DNA from: Panulirus ornatus
Taxonomy: Eukaryota; Arthropoda; Malacostraca; Decapoda; Palinuridae
Reading direction: 5' to 3'
Length of the DNA: 64,000 nt
Assembly: GCF_036320965.1 (NCBI RefSeq)
Contig: NC_092241.1
Coordinates: 22,023,517 to 22,087,516 of the forward strand
In this document: in pieces, positions 10,894 through 23,000 of the stretch
Position numbering within the stretch: the first letter of the stretch is position 1
How the letters are laid out: each line of letters starts with the position of its first letter
Made by a program: the position numbers and the translations under genes
Notes under the pieces: model-generated
Databases searched by the model: none
Told to the model about the DNA's origin: nothing
Seen by the model: only the letters and a program-made list of their open reading frames with translations

Positions 10894-11520
10894 AATAAGG
10901 CTAATAGGATGTTAGGCTTCATGAATAGGAGTGTCATCAATAAAACTCCTAGAGTATTTTTGTAAATATATCTTGCGTTAGCGAGACCACATTCAGATTA
11001 TGCAGTACAGTTTTGGACTCCACACTATGCAGATGATATACATTGTTTAGAAAGAGTTCAACGGCGAATAAGAAAAATGATCCCTGGAATTAGGAACCTC
11101 ACTTATGAAGAAAGGATAAAAAGACTGATTTTACACTCACATAAGAGTAGCAGGGCTACAGGGGATACGAATGAAGTTTTTGAATGGGTGAGGAGCAATG
11201 ATAACGGTAACATGAATAAATTTCTTAGAATGGCTCTACCTGAAGGGACAAGTAATAATGGATCTAAATTAGAAAACAATAGATTCAGGTCGGATGTGGG
11301 TAAATATTGTTTCAGGAATAGGGTAGTAGATTTACGGAACAAGCTGCCAAGTACAGGAGTGGAAGCTAGGTGGGTCTTCAGTTAGCTTTAAACGAAGGTT
11401 GAATGATGTGTTTATGGTTCAGGCGGTTGGCTGTAGGGTGGACAGACTCAGGACCTGCCTAGCATGGGTCAATAGGCTTCTTGTAGAGTTCTCACTTCTT
11501 ATGTTCTTATGTTGTTCTTA
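10894..11520 (+). mobile_element. CR1-like LINE fragment, 3' half with 3' tail
   Basis: It continues the element split at 9260. Translated pieces read NKANRMLGFMNRSV, then ARPHSDYAVQFWTPHY, LERVQRRIRKMIPGI and YEERIKRL, then FRNRVVDLRNKLPS. This is the typical C-terminal order of CR1-type LINEs. A stop (TAA after PRVFL) and a shift near the end show decay. The 3' UTR ends with the tandem octamer-like tail CTTATGTTCTTATGTT (about 11500-11520), as CR1 elements often do. Bases 11077-11385 form the longest remaining open frame. Confidence 0.8.
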
Positions 11521-12139
11521 ATATGGATCCAAAAGTAATGGCGACAGTGCCTCGAAACCTCTGGTGACAGCAAACCAAACCAACATGGCAACACTGATAA
11601 CGAAACTATTGGCAACAATGATAAAAAACCACTGGCAACAGTGATAACAAAACCACTGGCAATAGTTTTCACAAATTTTCTCTTTGTTTTCTTGTTACAT
11701 GCAGCATATCTATTTACTTGTTCTTTCTATATTTTTTCGTCCAAGATCTTGGTCAAAACCCTAATAATGATCCATTAGAGAAATTATCTTGAAGGATAAA
11801 TGAAGCAAATCTCAGGTATTCTAATTTGTAGAATCAAGATCCCTTTATCCAAGACCGGCGGTGCTGTCTTATGAATCACATTCACTGCACATATGTTTCA
11901 TCATCTCGTTAACAGTTCCTTCTGTCATGTGGGTAGTGTTAGTTTACAACTCCTCGACAACTAGTAGAAAATTTGAGCAGAGTTTCGGCCAGTCCTGCGG
12001 CGCTGCTACACGCTGCTGTATCTACACGGGCCTCAAGATAGGGTTTCGGGTCTCACCACTGGACATCATTTGTCTTCATGAACCTTCTTTTGTTCTGAAA
12101 AATAGACGAACATGATCGGAAAATTTTGTGTCTATATGA
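11521..12139. other. Unassigned sequence with a short degenerate tandem repeat
   Basis: About four degenerate copies of a 24-27 bp unit lie at 11565-11668 (consensus near CCACTGGCAACAGTGATAAC). No gene is recognised in the rest. The 84-codon frame at 11861-12115 has no recognisable domain. Confidence 0.5.
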
Positions 12140-12690
12140 CATATGTTTACTTTTACTGTAAATACTGAAACTGTCATAGGAATCCTTTTTTCCATTCACC
12201 ATGCACTAAGACTTACTATTAGAAAAAGATATGATAGTACATAAAGAAATAAATTCTTAGGAAATTTCGTAAAATTGATGAAATTTCTTTTATCAAAAAT
12301 AAACAAAGAATCTTTTTATCACTGATTTTTTTTTTTTTTACTTTTACTATAAATCCTGAAACTGTCACAGGACTACGACTTACTATTAAGAAAAAAATAT
12401 GACATAAAGAAGTAAATTCTTAGGAAATTTTGTAAAATTAATTAAATTTCTCTTATTAGAAATACACAAAAAAATCTTTTAATTAATGAAACTTTGTTTA
12501 CTTTTACTGTAAATCCTGAAACTGTCACAGGAATCATTTTTTTCCTTTCACCACGCACTACGACTTACTATATATAAAAAAGATTTGACAGTAGGTAAAG
12601 AAATATATTCTTAAAAAATTTGAAATTAATGAAATTTCTTTTATTAATGAAACACAAAAATCTTTTAATTACTGAAAATTTGTGACAAAG
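12140..12690. repeat. Three degenerate copies of a 160-190 bp AT-rich unit
   Basis: CTTTTACTRTAAAT near 12150, 12341 and 12501 opens each copy. It is followed by CTGAAACTGTCA, CACTACGACTTACTA and AGTAAATTCTTAGGAAATT-like phrases. Copies differ by indels, so the array is old. No coding potential. Confidence 0.75.
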
Positions 12691-14234
12691 TTCCTCTCGC
12701 TCCCTCTCCAATTAAAACTTTTAATCAAGTAACTGTGTTCCGTTTGCATGGTCAACAGATTTTCCAGTTTCTCGGGAGTAGTTGACATGAGGACCTTAAC
12801 AAACATATAGTTACTCGCATGACAATAACACGACACTTTATGTGTTCTGGAAGATAAGAGAGTTGTGACTTACCATAAACACTATGTGCCATAAGTACTT
12901 GCGACTTTACAAGACATACACTCACCACTTCTTGAATAACAGCACTCCACTACCACTTGCCTCAGCAATATTCCTCTGCCTCTATATGAACCCTACAGTA
13001 CCACATTCTACCACTGTATCCCGTCACCCACTCATAAAACACTCACGTTATACTCGTCCTTGTTAAACTCTACAACTTTACACTATTCTCCATAATATCC
13101 TCGTTCATCACATTCTTCTAATATGTTCTCCCGCTATACTTTCCACTCAACAATCCATAACCACTACGCTCTACTCTACTTCAGCTTTACACTACACTAC
13201 TAGTCTCATCTCCCATCCCACTACACCCTGCCGACGCACCACTAGCCACAACAGCCATCTATACTGCACCCCATACTATGTCACTAGCCCACAACATCCA
13301 TTCCCACTACACCTGTGAGTGTAGCCTCACCACACCACCAGCCACAACACCACTCTCCACTAAACCTTCCCCCCCAGTACACCGCCTCACTGCTCCGTTC
13401 TCTCAGACCAGCAGATTAGAGTTTTAGTAGCCAGAAACCGACGAATGTTCAAGGAAATTCCTTAATTTAGTTTGCTTAGACAGTGTTAGATGTGTAGTCG
13501 ACCAACACTCCCTCCCTCCTTCCTCAGAACATCCTAGCCACTTTCCTTCAATCCCTCAGCTCATCCTTCCATCCTTTACTACTTTACCCGCAAAGCCATC
13601 CTTTTCTTACTTTTCTTCTTAGCGTGGCTAAAAAAGATTAAGTGGGACAGGGGAAGGAATAGTTTGAAGTGGAAGAGAAAGCTGAAGTGTGTGTGGTGCA
13701 AATTTTGATGCATGTCAATGATTTTCTTATAGCGTGTTTTTAGTGCCTTATTCAATATACCTCGATGTGTATGTATTTATACTGTGTCTTTTGGTTTGTG
13801 AAAGGGGGCTTGCTAAGCTAAGAAAAGCATCGTTCATTGTGTACATCGATGGATGGATGGCGCCTGTCTACTTAATTGTGGCTCTGGGGGAACCAAGGGA
13901 GCTCCATATTTGTACTGCTGTCGAGGTCTCAGATACGCCCATAGTTTGTGTCATCATTACCTTCCAGTTTCTACCATACTGTCTGGGTTGTTTCACTTAG
14001 GCATGAACCGACTGGTTTAATCTTTAGTTGTTTGTGTCGTTCTACAATGTTGCCAGTGTATGGGTTTTTCTTTCTTGTGACGAATTGTAGAGCCTTATTT
14101 CATCATCATTTCTAATTTCAGCGTCGTGATCTGAAGGCGAGGAACTCTGATGGGAGAGTAAGTTAAGACAGGTATGACTTTGGCTTTTACCAAGTGCAGT
14201 TACCCTTATGACGTCCCTCGCTCATCCCTCAAGC
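12691..14234. other. Unassigned, partly low-complexity sequence
   Basis: Bases 12880-13400 are rich in CCACTAC/ACACC-like words on the plus strand and look like a very degenerate tandem repeat. Bases 13400-14234 look single-copy. The 88-codon frame at 13734-14000 has no recognisable domain. No RNA gene seen. Confidence 0.4.
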
Positions 14235-17200
14235 CATTGTATTGTGTCCAGCTGGCAGTGTGAAGTGTATCAGCTAACAGTGTGAAGTGTACCAGCTGAC
14301 ATTGTATTGTGTACCAGCTGGCAGTGTGTTGTGCAAATGCTGATATTGTATTATGTACCCTCTCGCAGTGTGTAGTGTACTAGTTTACAGTGTGTTATGT
14401 ATCAGCTGGCAGTGTGTAGTGTACCAGCTGACATTGTATTATGTGCCAGCTGGCAGTGTGAAGTGTATCAGCTGACATTGTATTATGTACCAGCTGGCAG
14501 TATGAAGAGTACCAGCTGACATTGTATTATGTACCGTCTCGCAGTGTGTAGCGTGCTAGTTTAAATTGTATTTTGTACCAGCTGACAGTGTGTAGTCTAC
14601 TAGTTTACAATATGTTATGTATCAGCTGGCAGTGTGCATTATAGCAGCCAGGGTCAGAGTAATTGTAATTGTAATTCATTTGAAATGTAATTGACAATAG
14701 AAATATTGTATAGTTATGATAGTTGTAATAGCTATATAACTGCTATTTCCAAACGGATTTGTAATTATAAATGTAATCTAAGAATTGGAAAGTATTCTTA
14801 TTTGTAATTGTAATTTGATTTCTATAGGATGATTGCCCTAGTCCTGATACCAGCTTACATTGTATTATGTATCAGCTGGCAGTGTGTAGTGTACCAGCTG
14901 ACATTGCATTATGTACGAGCTGGCAGTGTGCAGTGTACCATCTGGCATTGTGTTATTTATCAGATAGCAGTGTGTAGTATAGCAGCTGACATTGTAATAT
15001 GTAACAGCTGGTAGTGTGTAATGTACCAGCTGACAATGTGTTTGTATCAGCTAGCAGTGTGTAGTCTACTAGTTTACATTGTGTTATGTATCAGCTAGCA
15101 GTGTGTAGTCTACTAGTTTACACTGTGTTATGTATCAGCTAGCAGTGTGCAGTCTACTGGTTTACATTGTGTTATGTATCAGCTAGCAGTGTGTAGTATA
15201 GCAGCTGACATTGTAATATGTAACAGCTGGCTGTGTGTAGTGTACCAGACGACATTGTATTATGTATCAGCTGGCAGTGTGTAGTGCACCAGCTGACATT
15301 GTGTTATGTACCAGCTGGTAGTGTGTAGTGTACTAGTTTACACTGTATTATGTACCAGCTGATAGTGTGTAGTCTAATAGTTTACAGTGTGTTATGTATT
15401 ATCTGGCAGTGAGTAGCGTATTATGTTCCAGCTGGCAGTGTGTAGTGTACCACCTGACATTTTCTTATATACCAGCTGGTAGTGTGTAGTGTATTAGTTT
15501 ACAGTGTGTTCTGTATCAGCTGGCAGTACGTAGCGTGCCAGCTGACATTGTGTTATGTATCAGCTGGCAGTGTGTAGTGTACCAGCTGACATTGTATTAT
15601 GTACGAGCTAGCAGTGTGTAATGTACCAGCTGACATTGTGTTATGTACCAGCTGGCAGCGTGTAGTCTACTAGTTTACATTGTATCATGTATCAACTAGC
15701 AGTGTGAAGTATAGCAGCTGACATTGTAATATGTAACAACTGGCAGTGTGTAGTGTACCAGCTGACACTGTGTTATGTATCAGCTGGCAGTGTGTAGTGC
15801 ACCAGCTGACATTGTGTTATGTACCAGCTGGCAGTGTGTAGTGTACTAGTTTACACTGTATTATGTACCAGCTGATAGTGTGTAGTCTACTAGTTTACAG
15901 TGTGTTATGTATCAGCTGGCATTGTGTAGCGTATTATGTTCCACCTGGCAGTGTGTAGTGTACCACCTGACACTTTCTTATATAGCAGCTGGTAGTGTGT
16001 ACTGTATTAGTTTACAGTGTGTTCTGTATCAGCTGGCAGTATGTAGCGTACCAGCTGACATTGTATTATATACCAGCTGACAGTGTGTAATGTACTAGTT
16101 TACAGTTTGCTATGTATCAGCTGGCAGTATATAGTTTACCAGCTGACATTGCATTATATACCAGCTGACGATGTGTTGTGTACTAGTTTACATTGTATTG
16201 TTTACCAGCTGGCAGTGTGTAGTGTACTAGTTTACAGTGTATTATGTATCAGCTTGCAGTGTGTACTGTACCCGCTGACATTGTATTATGTACCAGCTGG
16301 CAGTGTGAAGTGTACTAGCTGACATTGTATTATGTACCAGCTGGCAGTGTGAAGTGTACCAGCTGTCACTGAAATATGTACAATCTCGCAGTGTGTAGTG
16401 TACTAGTTTATATTGTTTTATGTACCAGCTGGCAGTATGTAGTGTACTAGTTTACATTGTGTTATGCATCAGCTGGCAGTGTGTAGTGTACCAAGTGACG
16501 TTGTATTATGTACCAGCTGGCAGTGTGTAGTGTACTGGATGGCATTGAGATATGCACCAGTTGACAGTGTATTATGTACCATCTGGCAACGTGTGGTGCA
16601 CATGATGTCAGTGTACCATATAACAGCTGACAGTGTGATCTGTGCCACCTGATGGTGCGTTCTGTAACAGCTGGCTGTGTGTTATGTATCAGGTGGAACT
16701 GTGTTATGTATCAGATGACCATGTGTCGTATATTGCTTGGCTCCATGTTATGTGCTAGCTGACAGTGTTTAGCGTACTTGTTGGCACTGAGTTCTGTACC
16801 AGCTGACACTGTGTAGTGTACTGGTTGGCACTGAGTTATGTACCAGCTGACAGTGTATAGTGTTCTGGTTGGCACTGAGTTATGTACCAGCTGACAGTGT
16901 TTAGCGTACTTGTTGGCACTGAGTTCTGTACCAGCTGACACTGTGTAGTGTACTGGTTGGCACTGAGTTATGTACCAGCTGACAGTGTATAGTGTTCTGG
17001 TTGGCACTGAGTTATGTACCAGCTGACAGTGTATAGTGTTCTGGTTGGCACTGAGTTATGTACCAGCTGACAGTGTGTAGCGTACTGGTTGACACTGAGT
17101 TATGTACCAACTGACAGTGTATTATGCACTCATGGTCAGTGTATCGTGTACCAGGTGGTCATGTGGGTATGTAACAACTAGCAGTACGTTATTATACACC

Positions 17201-17560
17201 AGATGGCAGTGTAATATGTAACCGCTGGCAACGCGTTAGGAATCAAATGACTCAGTGGTATACACCAACTGCCATTTCAATACGTGTACCAGCTGGCAGT
17301 GTATGATCACCAGCTGGCAATGTATGATCACTTGCCAGTGTGGCATTTATCAAGTGGCATTATTGTATATACCTGCCGGTAGTACAGTATGTAATATATG
17401 CCACTTTCGCATGCATTGTGTGTCCGGAAATGTGAACCAGCTGGCAATGTGTATATTGGCAGCATGGCGTGTGCCAGCTGTTAGTGTACCAGATGAGATG
17501 GCGATTTCGTTCTAGGTGCTAATGTCGCCTATACTAGCTGGCGATGTTGTAGATACTGAA
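14235..17560 (+). repeat. 22-bp minisatellite (ACCAGCTGRCAGTGTGTAGTGT type)
   Basis: About 3.3 kb of a 22-bp unit that alternates between two forms. One is near ACCAGCTGACATTGTATTATGT and the other near ACCAGCTGGCAGTGTGTAGTGT, so many stretches have a 44-bp higher-order period. A 132-bp (6x22) block is repeated at 16761 and 16893. Units become degenerate towards both ends. A MITE at 14649-14846 interrupts it. Short ORFs across it are repeat artefacts. Confidence 0.95.
14649..14846 (+). mobile_element. hAT-like MITE, 198 bp
   Basis: An AT-rich non-coding insert breaks the 22-bp array. It starts CAGGGTCAGAGTAAT and its reverse-complement end starts CAGGACTAGGGCAAT; 10 of 15 positions match and all mismatches are transitions. 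It is flanked by ATAGCAGC (14641-14648) and ATACCAGC (14847-14854), an 8-bp duplication with one mismatch. CAG termini and 8-bp duplications fit the hAT superfamily. The internal sequence is rich in TAATTGTAATTG words and encodes nothing. Confidence 0.7.
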
Positions 17561-17724
17561 AAACTTTATTGCAAATTTTCTGAAAAGTTAAATGAGAAAA
17601 GTTGGGAATTATGATCAGGATATAGAAAATGTAAAGAGTTAATGGTTATACATTTCTCCGTTACGGTGTGTCATTAATAAAACAAAGGCATACAATTATT
17701 GTTGCGTATTCATACTATTGTTAG
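17561..17724. other. Short unique spacer between minisatellites
   Basis: An AT-rich stretch with no repeat unit and no ORF, lying between the two 22-bp arrays. Confidence 0.5.
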
Positions 17725-20005
17725 ATGACAGACTGAAGGCATAGCGAACAGATGATGAGGATACAGTGAATGGATGGAAAGGGTGTAGTAAGTGGATGGT
17801 GATGGTGTAGTGAGTGAATGACGAGAGTAGTGAGCGGATAGTGAAGGTTTAGTGTATGGATTGTGAAGGCGTAATGACTGGATGGTCAGGGTGTGGTATA
17901 TGGATAGTGAGGGCGTAGTGACTGGATGGTTACGATATAGTGAGTGGATGGTGAAGGCGCAGTGAAATGATACTCAGGGTTTAGTGAGTGGGTGCTCAGG
18001 GTTTAGTGAGTGGGTGCTCAGGGTTTAGTGAGTGGGTGGTCAGGGTTTAGTGAGTGGGTGGTCAGGGTTTAGTGAGTGGGCGGTCAGGGTTTAGTGAGTG
18101 GTTGGTCAGGGTTTAGTGAGTGGGTGGTCAGGGTTTAGTGAGTGGGTGGTAAGGGTTTAGTGAGTGGGTGGTCAGGGTTTAGTGAGTGGTTGGTCAGGGT
18201 TTAGTGAGTGGGTGGTAAGGGTTTAGTGAGTGGGTGCTCAGGGTTTAGTGAGTGGGTGGTCAGGGTTTAGTGAGTGGGTGGTCAGGGTTTAGTGAGTGGG
18301 TGCTCAGGGTTTAGTGAGTGGGTGGTCAGGGTTTAGTGAGTGGGTGGTCAGGGTTTAGTGAGTGGGTGGTCAGGGTTTAGTGAGTGGGTGGTCAGGGTTT
18401 AGTGAGTGGGTGGTCAGGGTTTAGTGAGTGGGTGGTCAGGGTTTAGTGAGTGGGTGGTCAGGGTTTAGTGAGTGGGCGGTCAGGGTTTAGTGAGTGGTTT
18501 GTCAGGGTTTAGTGAGTGGGTGGTCAGGGTTTAGTGAGTGGGTGGTAAGGGTTTAGTGAGTGGGTGGTCAGGGTTTAGTGAGTGGGTGCTCAGGGTTTAG
18601 TGAGCGAATGGTGAGGGTGTACCGAATAGATGGTCAGGGTGTAGTGAGTGGATGATGAGGGTGTAGTGTATGGATGGTGAGGGTGTAGTGTACGGATGGT
18701 GAGGATGTAGTGCTTGATGGTCAGGGTGTAGTGTATGGACCGTCAGGGTGTAGTGTGCGGATGGTGAGGGTGTAGTGTATGGATGGTGAGGGTGTATTGT
18801 ATGGATGGTGAGGATGTAGTTCTTGATGGTCAGGCTGTAGTGTATGGATGGTGAGGGTGTAGTGTATGGATGGTCAGGATGTAGTGCTTGATGGTCAGGT
18901 TGTAGTGTATGGATGGTCAGGGTGTAGTGTATGGATGGTCAGGGTGTAGTGTATGGATGGTCAGGATGTAGTGTATGGATGGTGAGGGAGTAATGACCGG
19001 ATGATCTGATTACAGTGGTTGGTCAGGATGTAGTGTATGGATGGTGAGGGTGTAGTGATTGAATGGTCAGGGTGTAGTGATTGGATGGTCAGGTTGCAGT
19101 AAGTGGATTGTCGAGATTTACTGAGTGGAAGGTTAGGGTGTAGTGAGTGGATGGTCAGGGTGTTGCAAGTGGATGGTCAGGGTGTAGTGAGTGGATGGTC
19201 AGGTTCTAGTGAGTGGATGGACAGGGTGTAGTGTATGGATGGTGAGGGCGTGGTGATTGGATGGTCAGGGTGTAGTGAGTGGATGGTCAGGGTGTAGTGT
19301 GTGGATGGTCAGGGTGTAGTGCATAGATGGTGAGTGTGTAGTGTATGGATGTTGAGGGTGTAGTGTATGGATGGTGAGTGTGTAGTGATTGGATGGGGAG
19401 GGTGTAGTGAGTGGATGGTGAGGGTGTAGTGTGTGGATGGTCAGAGTGTAGTTAGTGAATGTTCAGGGCGTAGCGATTGGATGTCCAGGGTGTAGTGTGT
19501 GGATGGTCAGGGTGTAGTGTATAGATGATAAGGGTGTAGTGAGTGGATGTTGAGGGTGTTGTGTATGGATGGTCAGGGTGTAGTGACTGGATGCTGAGGG
19601 TGTAGTGAGTGGATGCTGAGGGTGTAGTATATGGATGCTGAGGGTGTAGTGAGTGGATGTACTGGGTGTAGCGAGTGGATGTTTAGGGTGTAGTGTACCG
19701 ATGGTGAGGGTGTAGTGAGGGGATGGTCAGGGTGTAGTGAGGGGATGGTCAGGGTGTAGTGCACGGATGGTCAGAGTTTAGTTAGTGGATGGTGAGTGTG
19801 TAATGAGTAGATGATAAGGGCTTACTGTGTAGATAGTCAGGTTGTAGTGTATAGATGGTGAGGGCGTGATGACTGGAAGGTGAGGGTGTAGTGTGTGAAT
19901 GGTGAGGGTGTAGTGACTGGATGATCAGGGTGTACCAAGTGGATGATCAGGGTGTAGTGAGCGTGTGGATGGTCAGGGTGTTGTGAGTGGACGGTGAGGG
20001 TATGA
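17725..20005 (+). repeat. 22-bp minisatellite (GTGGGTGGTCAGGGTTTAGTGA type)
   Basis: A second 22-bp array, unrelated in sequence to the previous one. The core at about 17973-18604 is highly homogenised (AGTGGGTGGTCAGGGTTTAGTG, with few variants). The flanks have GGATGGTCAGGGTGTAGTGTAT-like units and more divergence. A homogenised centre with diverged edges is the usual outcome of unequal exchange. Confidence 0.95.
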
Positions 20006-23000
20006 TATAAGAACCAGCTAGACATCATCACTAGGACCTGGTAAACAGGATCGACACTAACACTGGGACAAGTAAACAAGGTGGAAACTAATACTGGGAC
20101 AGGTAACAGGCTGGACACTAACAATAGGATAGGTGAACAGGCTGGAACCTAACGCTGGAACAGGTGAACAATCTGGACACTAACACTGAGACAGGGGAAC
20201 AGGATATAAACCATTACTGGGACCTGGTAAGAGTCTGGAGACAAACACAGGGACAACTGGGACAGATGAAAAGGTTGAACACTAACACTGTGACAGATGA
20301 ACAGGCTAGACAGTAAAACGGGAAAAAATCAACAAGCTGGACACTAATACTGGGATAGGTAAACGGGCTGGACACTAACACTGGGATAGGTGAACAGGCT
20401 GGACACTAACACTGGGACACGTAAACATGATGAACACTAACACTGAGACAAGTGAACGGGCTAGACTTTAACACTGGGATAAGTATATAGGCTGGTTAGT
20501 AGCACTGGGACAGATGAACAGAATGGGTACTAAAACTAGGACAATTGAACAGGCTGGACACTAACACTGGGACAGGTGAACAGGCTGAACACTAACACGA
20601 AATGTGTCAACAGAGTGTACACTAAAAATGGGACAAGTAAACAGGCTGGATACCAACAATGAGGTAGGTGAACAGGCAGGACACTAACAATGGGATAAGT
20701 CAACAGGCTGGACACAACACTGAGACAATTTAACAGGCTGGACACCAAGACAGAGACAAGTAAACAGATCGGACACCATCACAATAATCTGGTGAAGAGA
20801 CTGAACAATAAAACTGGGACAGGTGTACAGGCTAGACAAAATCATTAAGACCTGGTAAAAAAAGCTGGACACTACCACTCTGAGAAGTAAACAGGCTGGA
20901 CTCTTAAACTGGGACAGGTAAACAGGCTGCATGCTAACACTGGGACAGGAAAAAGCATGCTGGACTTCATCACCAGAACCTGATGAACGGGCTAGACACT
21001 AACACTTAAGATAGGTAATAGACTAGTCAGTAACACTGGGACAAGTGAATAGGTTAGGTATTAACAAACAGACAAGTGAACAGGCTGGACGCCAACACTG
21101 GGACAGGTAAACAGGGTGGACACTAACACTAGAACAAGGGAACTGGCTGAACACTAACACTGAGGCAGACATGCAGGGTGGATACGTACACTGGAACAGC
21201 TCAGGCTGGAAAGTAATACTGGGACATGTGAACAGGCTGAACACTAACAATGGGACAGGTGAATAGGGTGGAGACTAAAACTGGGACAGGTGAACAGACT
21301 GGACACTAACACTGGGACAGGTGAACAGGCTGGACTTTAACAATAGGACAGCTGAAGAGGCTGGACACTAACGCTGGTACAGGTGAACAGGATGAACACT
21401 AACACTGGAACAGAGGAAATAGCTGGATTCTAACACTGAGACAGGTGAACAGTCTGGATACTTACGGTGGAACAGCTCAGGCTGGACATTAACACTGGGA
21501 TAGGTGAACAGGTGAAAGGGGCGGACGCTAATACGGGGAGAGGTGAACAGGCTGGACACAAACACTGAGACAGGCGAACAGGCTGGACAGTAACAATGGG
21601 ACATATGAAGGGACTGGACACTAACATTGGTACAGATGAACAGCTGGACACTAACTCTGAGACAAGTGAACTGGCTGGTCACTAATCCTGGGAGAATTGA
21701 ACAGGCTGGACACTAACACTGGTAAAGGTGAATAGGCTGAACACTGAAATCGGGAGGGATGAACAGGCTGGACACTATCACAGGTACAGGTGACCAGGCT
21801 GGACACTGACACTGGGACAGGTGAACAGGTTGGAAACTAGCACTGGTACAGGTGAATAGGCTGGGCACTAACACTGGGACAAGTGAACAGGCTAGACACT
21901 AACACTGAGACATGGGAACAGGCTGGACACTAACACTGGGACAGGGGAATAGACTGGATATCAACACTGGGACAGGTGAACAGGCTGGACACAAACACTG
22001 GTACGGGTACGAGGCTGGACATTGACACTGGAACATGGGAACTGGCTTGACACGAACACTGGGACGGATGAACAGGCTGGATACGTACAATGAAACAGCT
22101 CAGGCTGGACACTAATACGAGGACAGGTGAACAGGCTAAACACTAACAATGGCAGAGGTAAACAGGGCGGATGCTAACACTAGGACAGGTTAACTGGCTC
22201 GACACTAACACTAGGGCAGGTGAAGAGGCTGGACAGTAAAAATGGGACAGTTGAAGTGGCTGAACACTAACACTGGTACAGGAGAGCAGGATGGACACTA
22301 ACACTGAGACAGGTGAACAGGCTGGACACTAATACTGGGACAGCTGAACAGCCTGGACGTTAATACTGAGACAGGTGAGCAGGCTGAACACTAATACCTG
22401 GTATAGGTGAACAGGATGAACATGAACACTAGGGTAGGTGAACAGATTGAGCACTAACGATGTTACAGGAAAACAAGTCAAACGCTAACACTCTGAGAGG
22501 TGAACAGGCTGGTCACTATCACTGGGACAGGTTAAATGACCATGTACTGACACTGGTTAAAGTGAACAGGGGTTGACATTAACAAGTGGACAAAGGAACA
22601 GGCTGGACACTAACAATGGGACAAGTGAACATGCTTGACAATAACACTTTCACAGGTAAACAGACTGGACACTAACGGTAGATCAGGTGAACAGGCTTAA
22701 CAGTAACACTGAGATAAGTGCACAAGCTGGACACTAACACGGGTACATTTGAACAGTCTGCAAACTAACACTGTGACAGATGAACAGGCTTTACACTTAC
22801 TCTAGGATAGGTAACAGTCTGTGCTCTAACACTGGGATAGGTGAACAGGATGGGTACTAACACTGGGAGAGATGAACAGGCTGGACACTAACACTGGAAA
22901 AGGTGAATAGGCTGGACAATAACACGGGGATAGGTAAACAGGCTCGACACTAAAATTGGGAGGGGTGAACATGCTGGACACTGACACTGGTACAGGTGAC

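Noticed and set aside
13734..14000. 88-codon ORF with hydrophobic start
   Set aside because: No recognisable domain, no context and no homologous repeat; chance is likely.
17960..18604. Telomere-like repeat (AGGGTTTAG words)
   Set aside because: The words occur once per 22-bp unit and not as a contiguous 5-7 bp telomere repeat.
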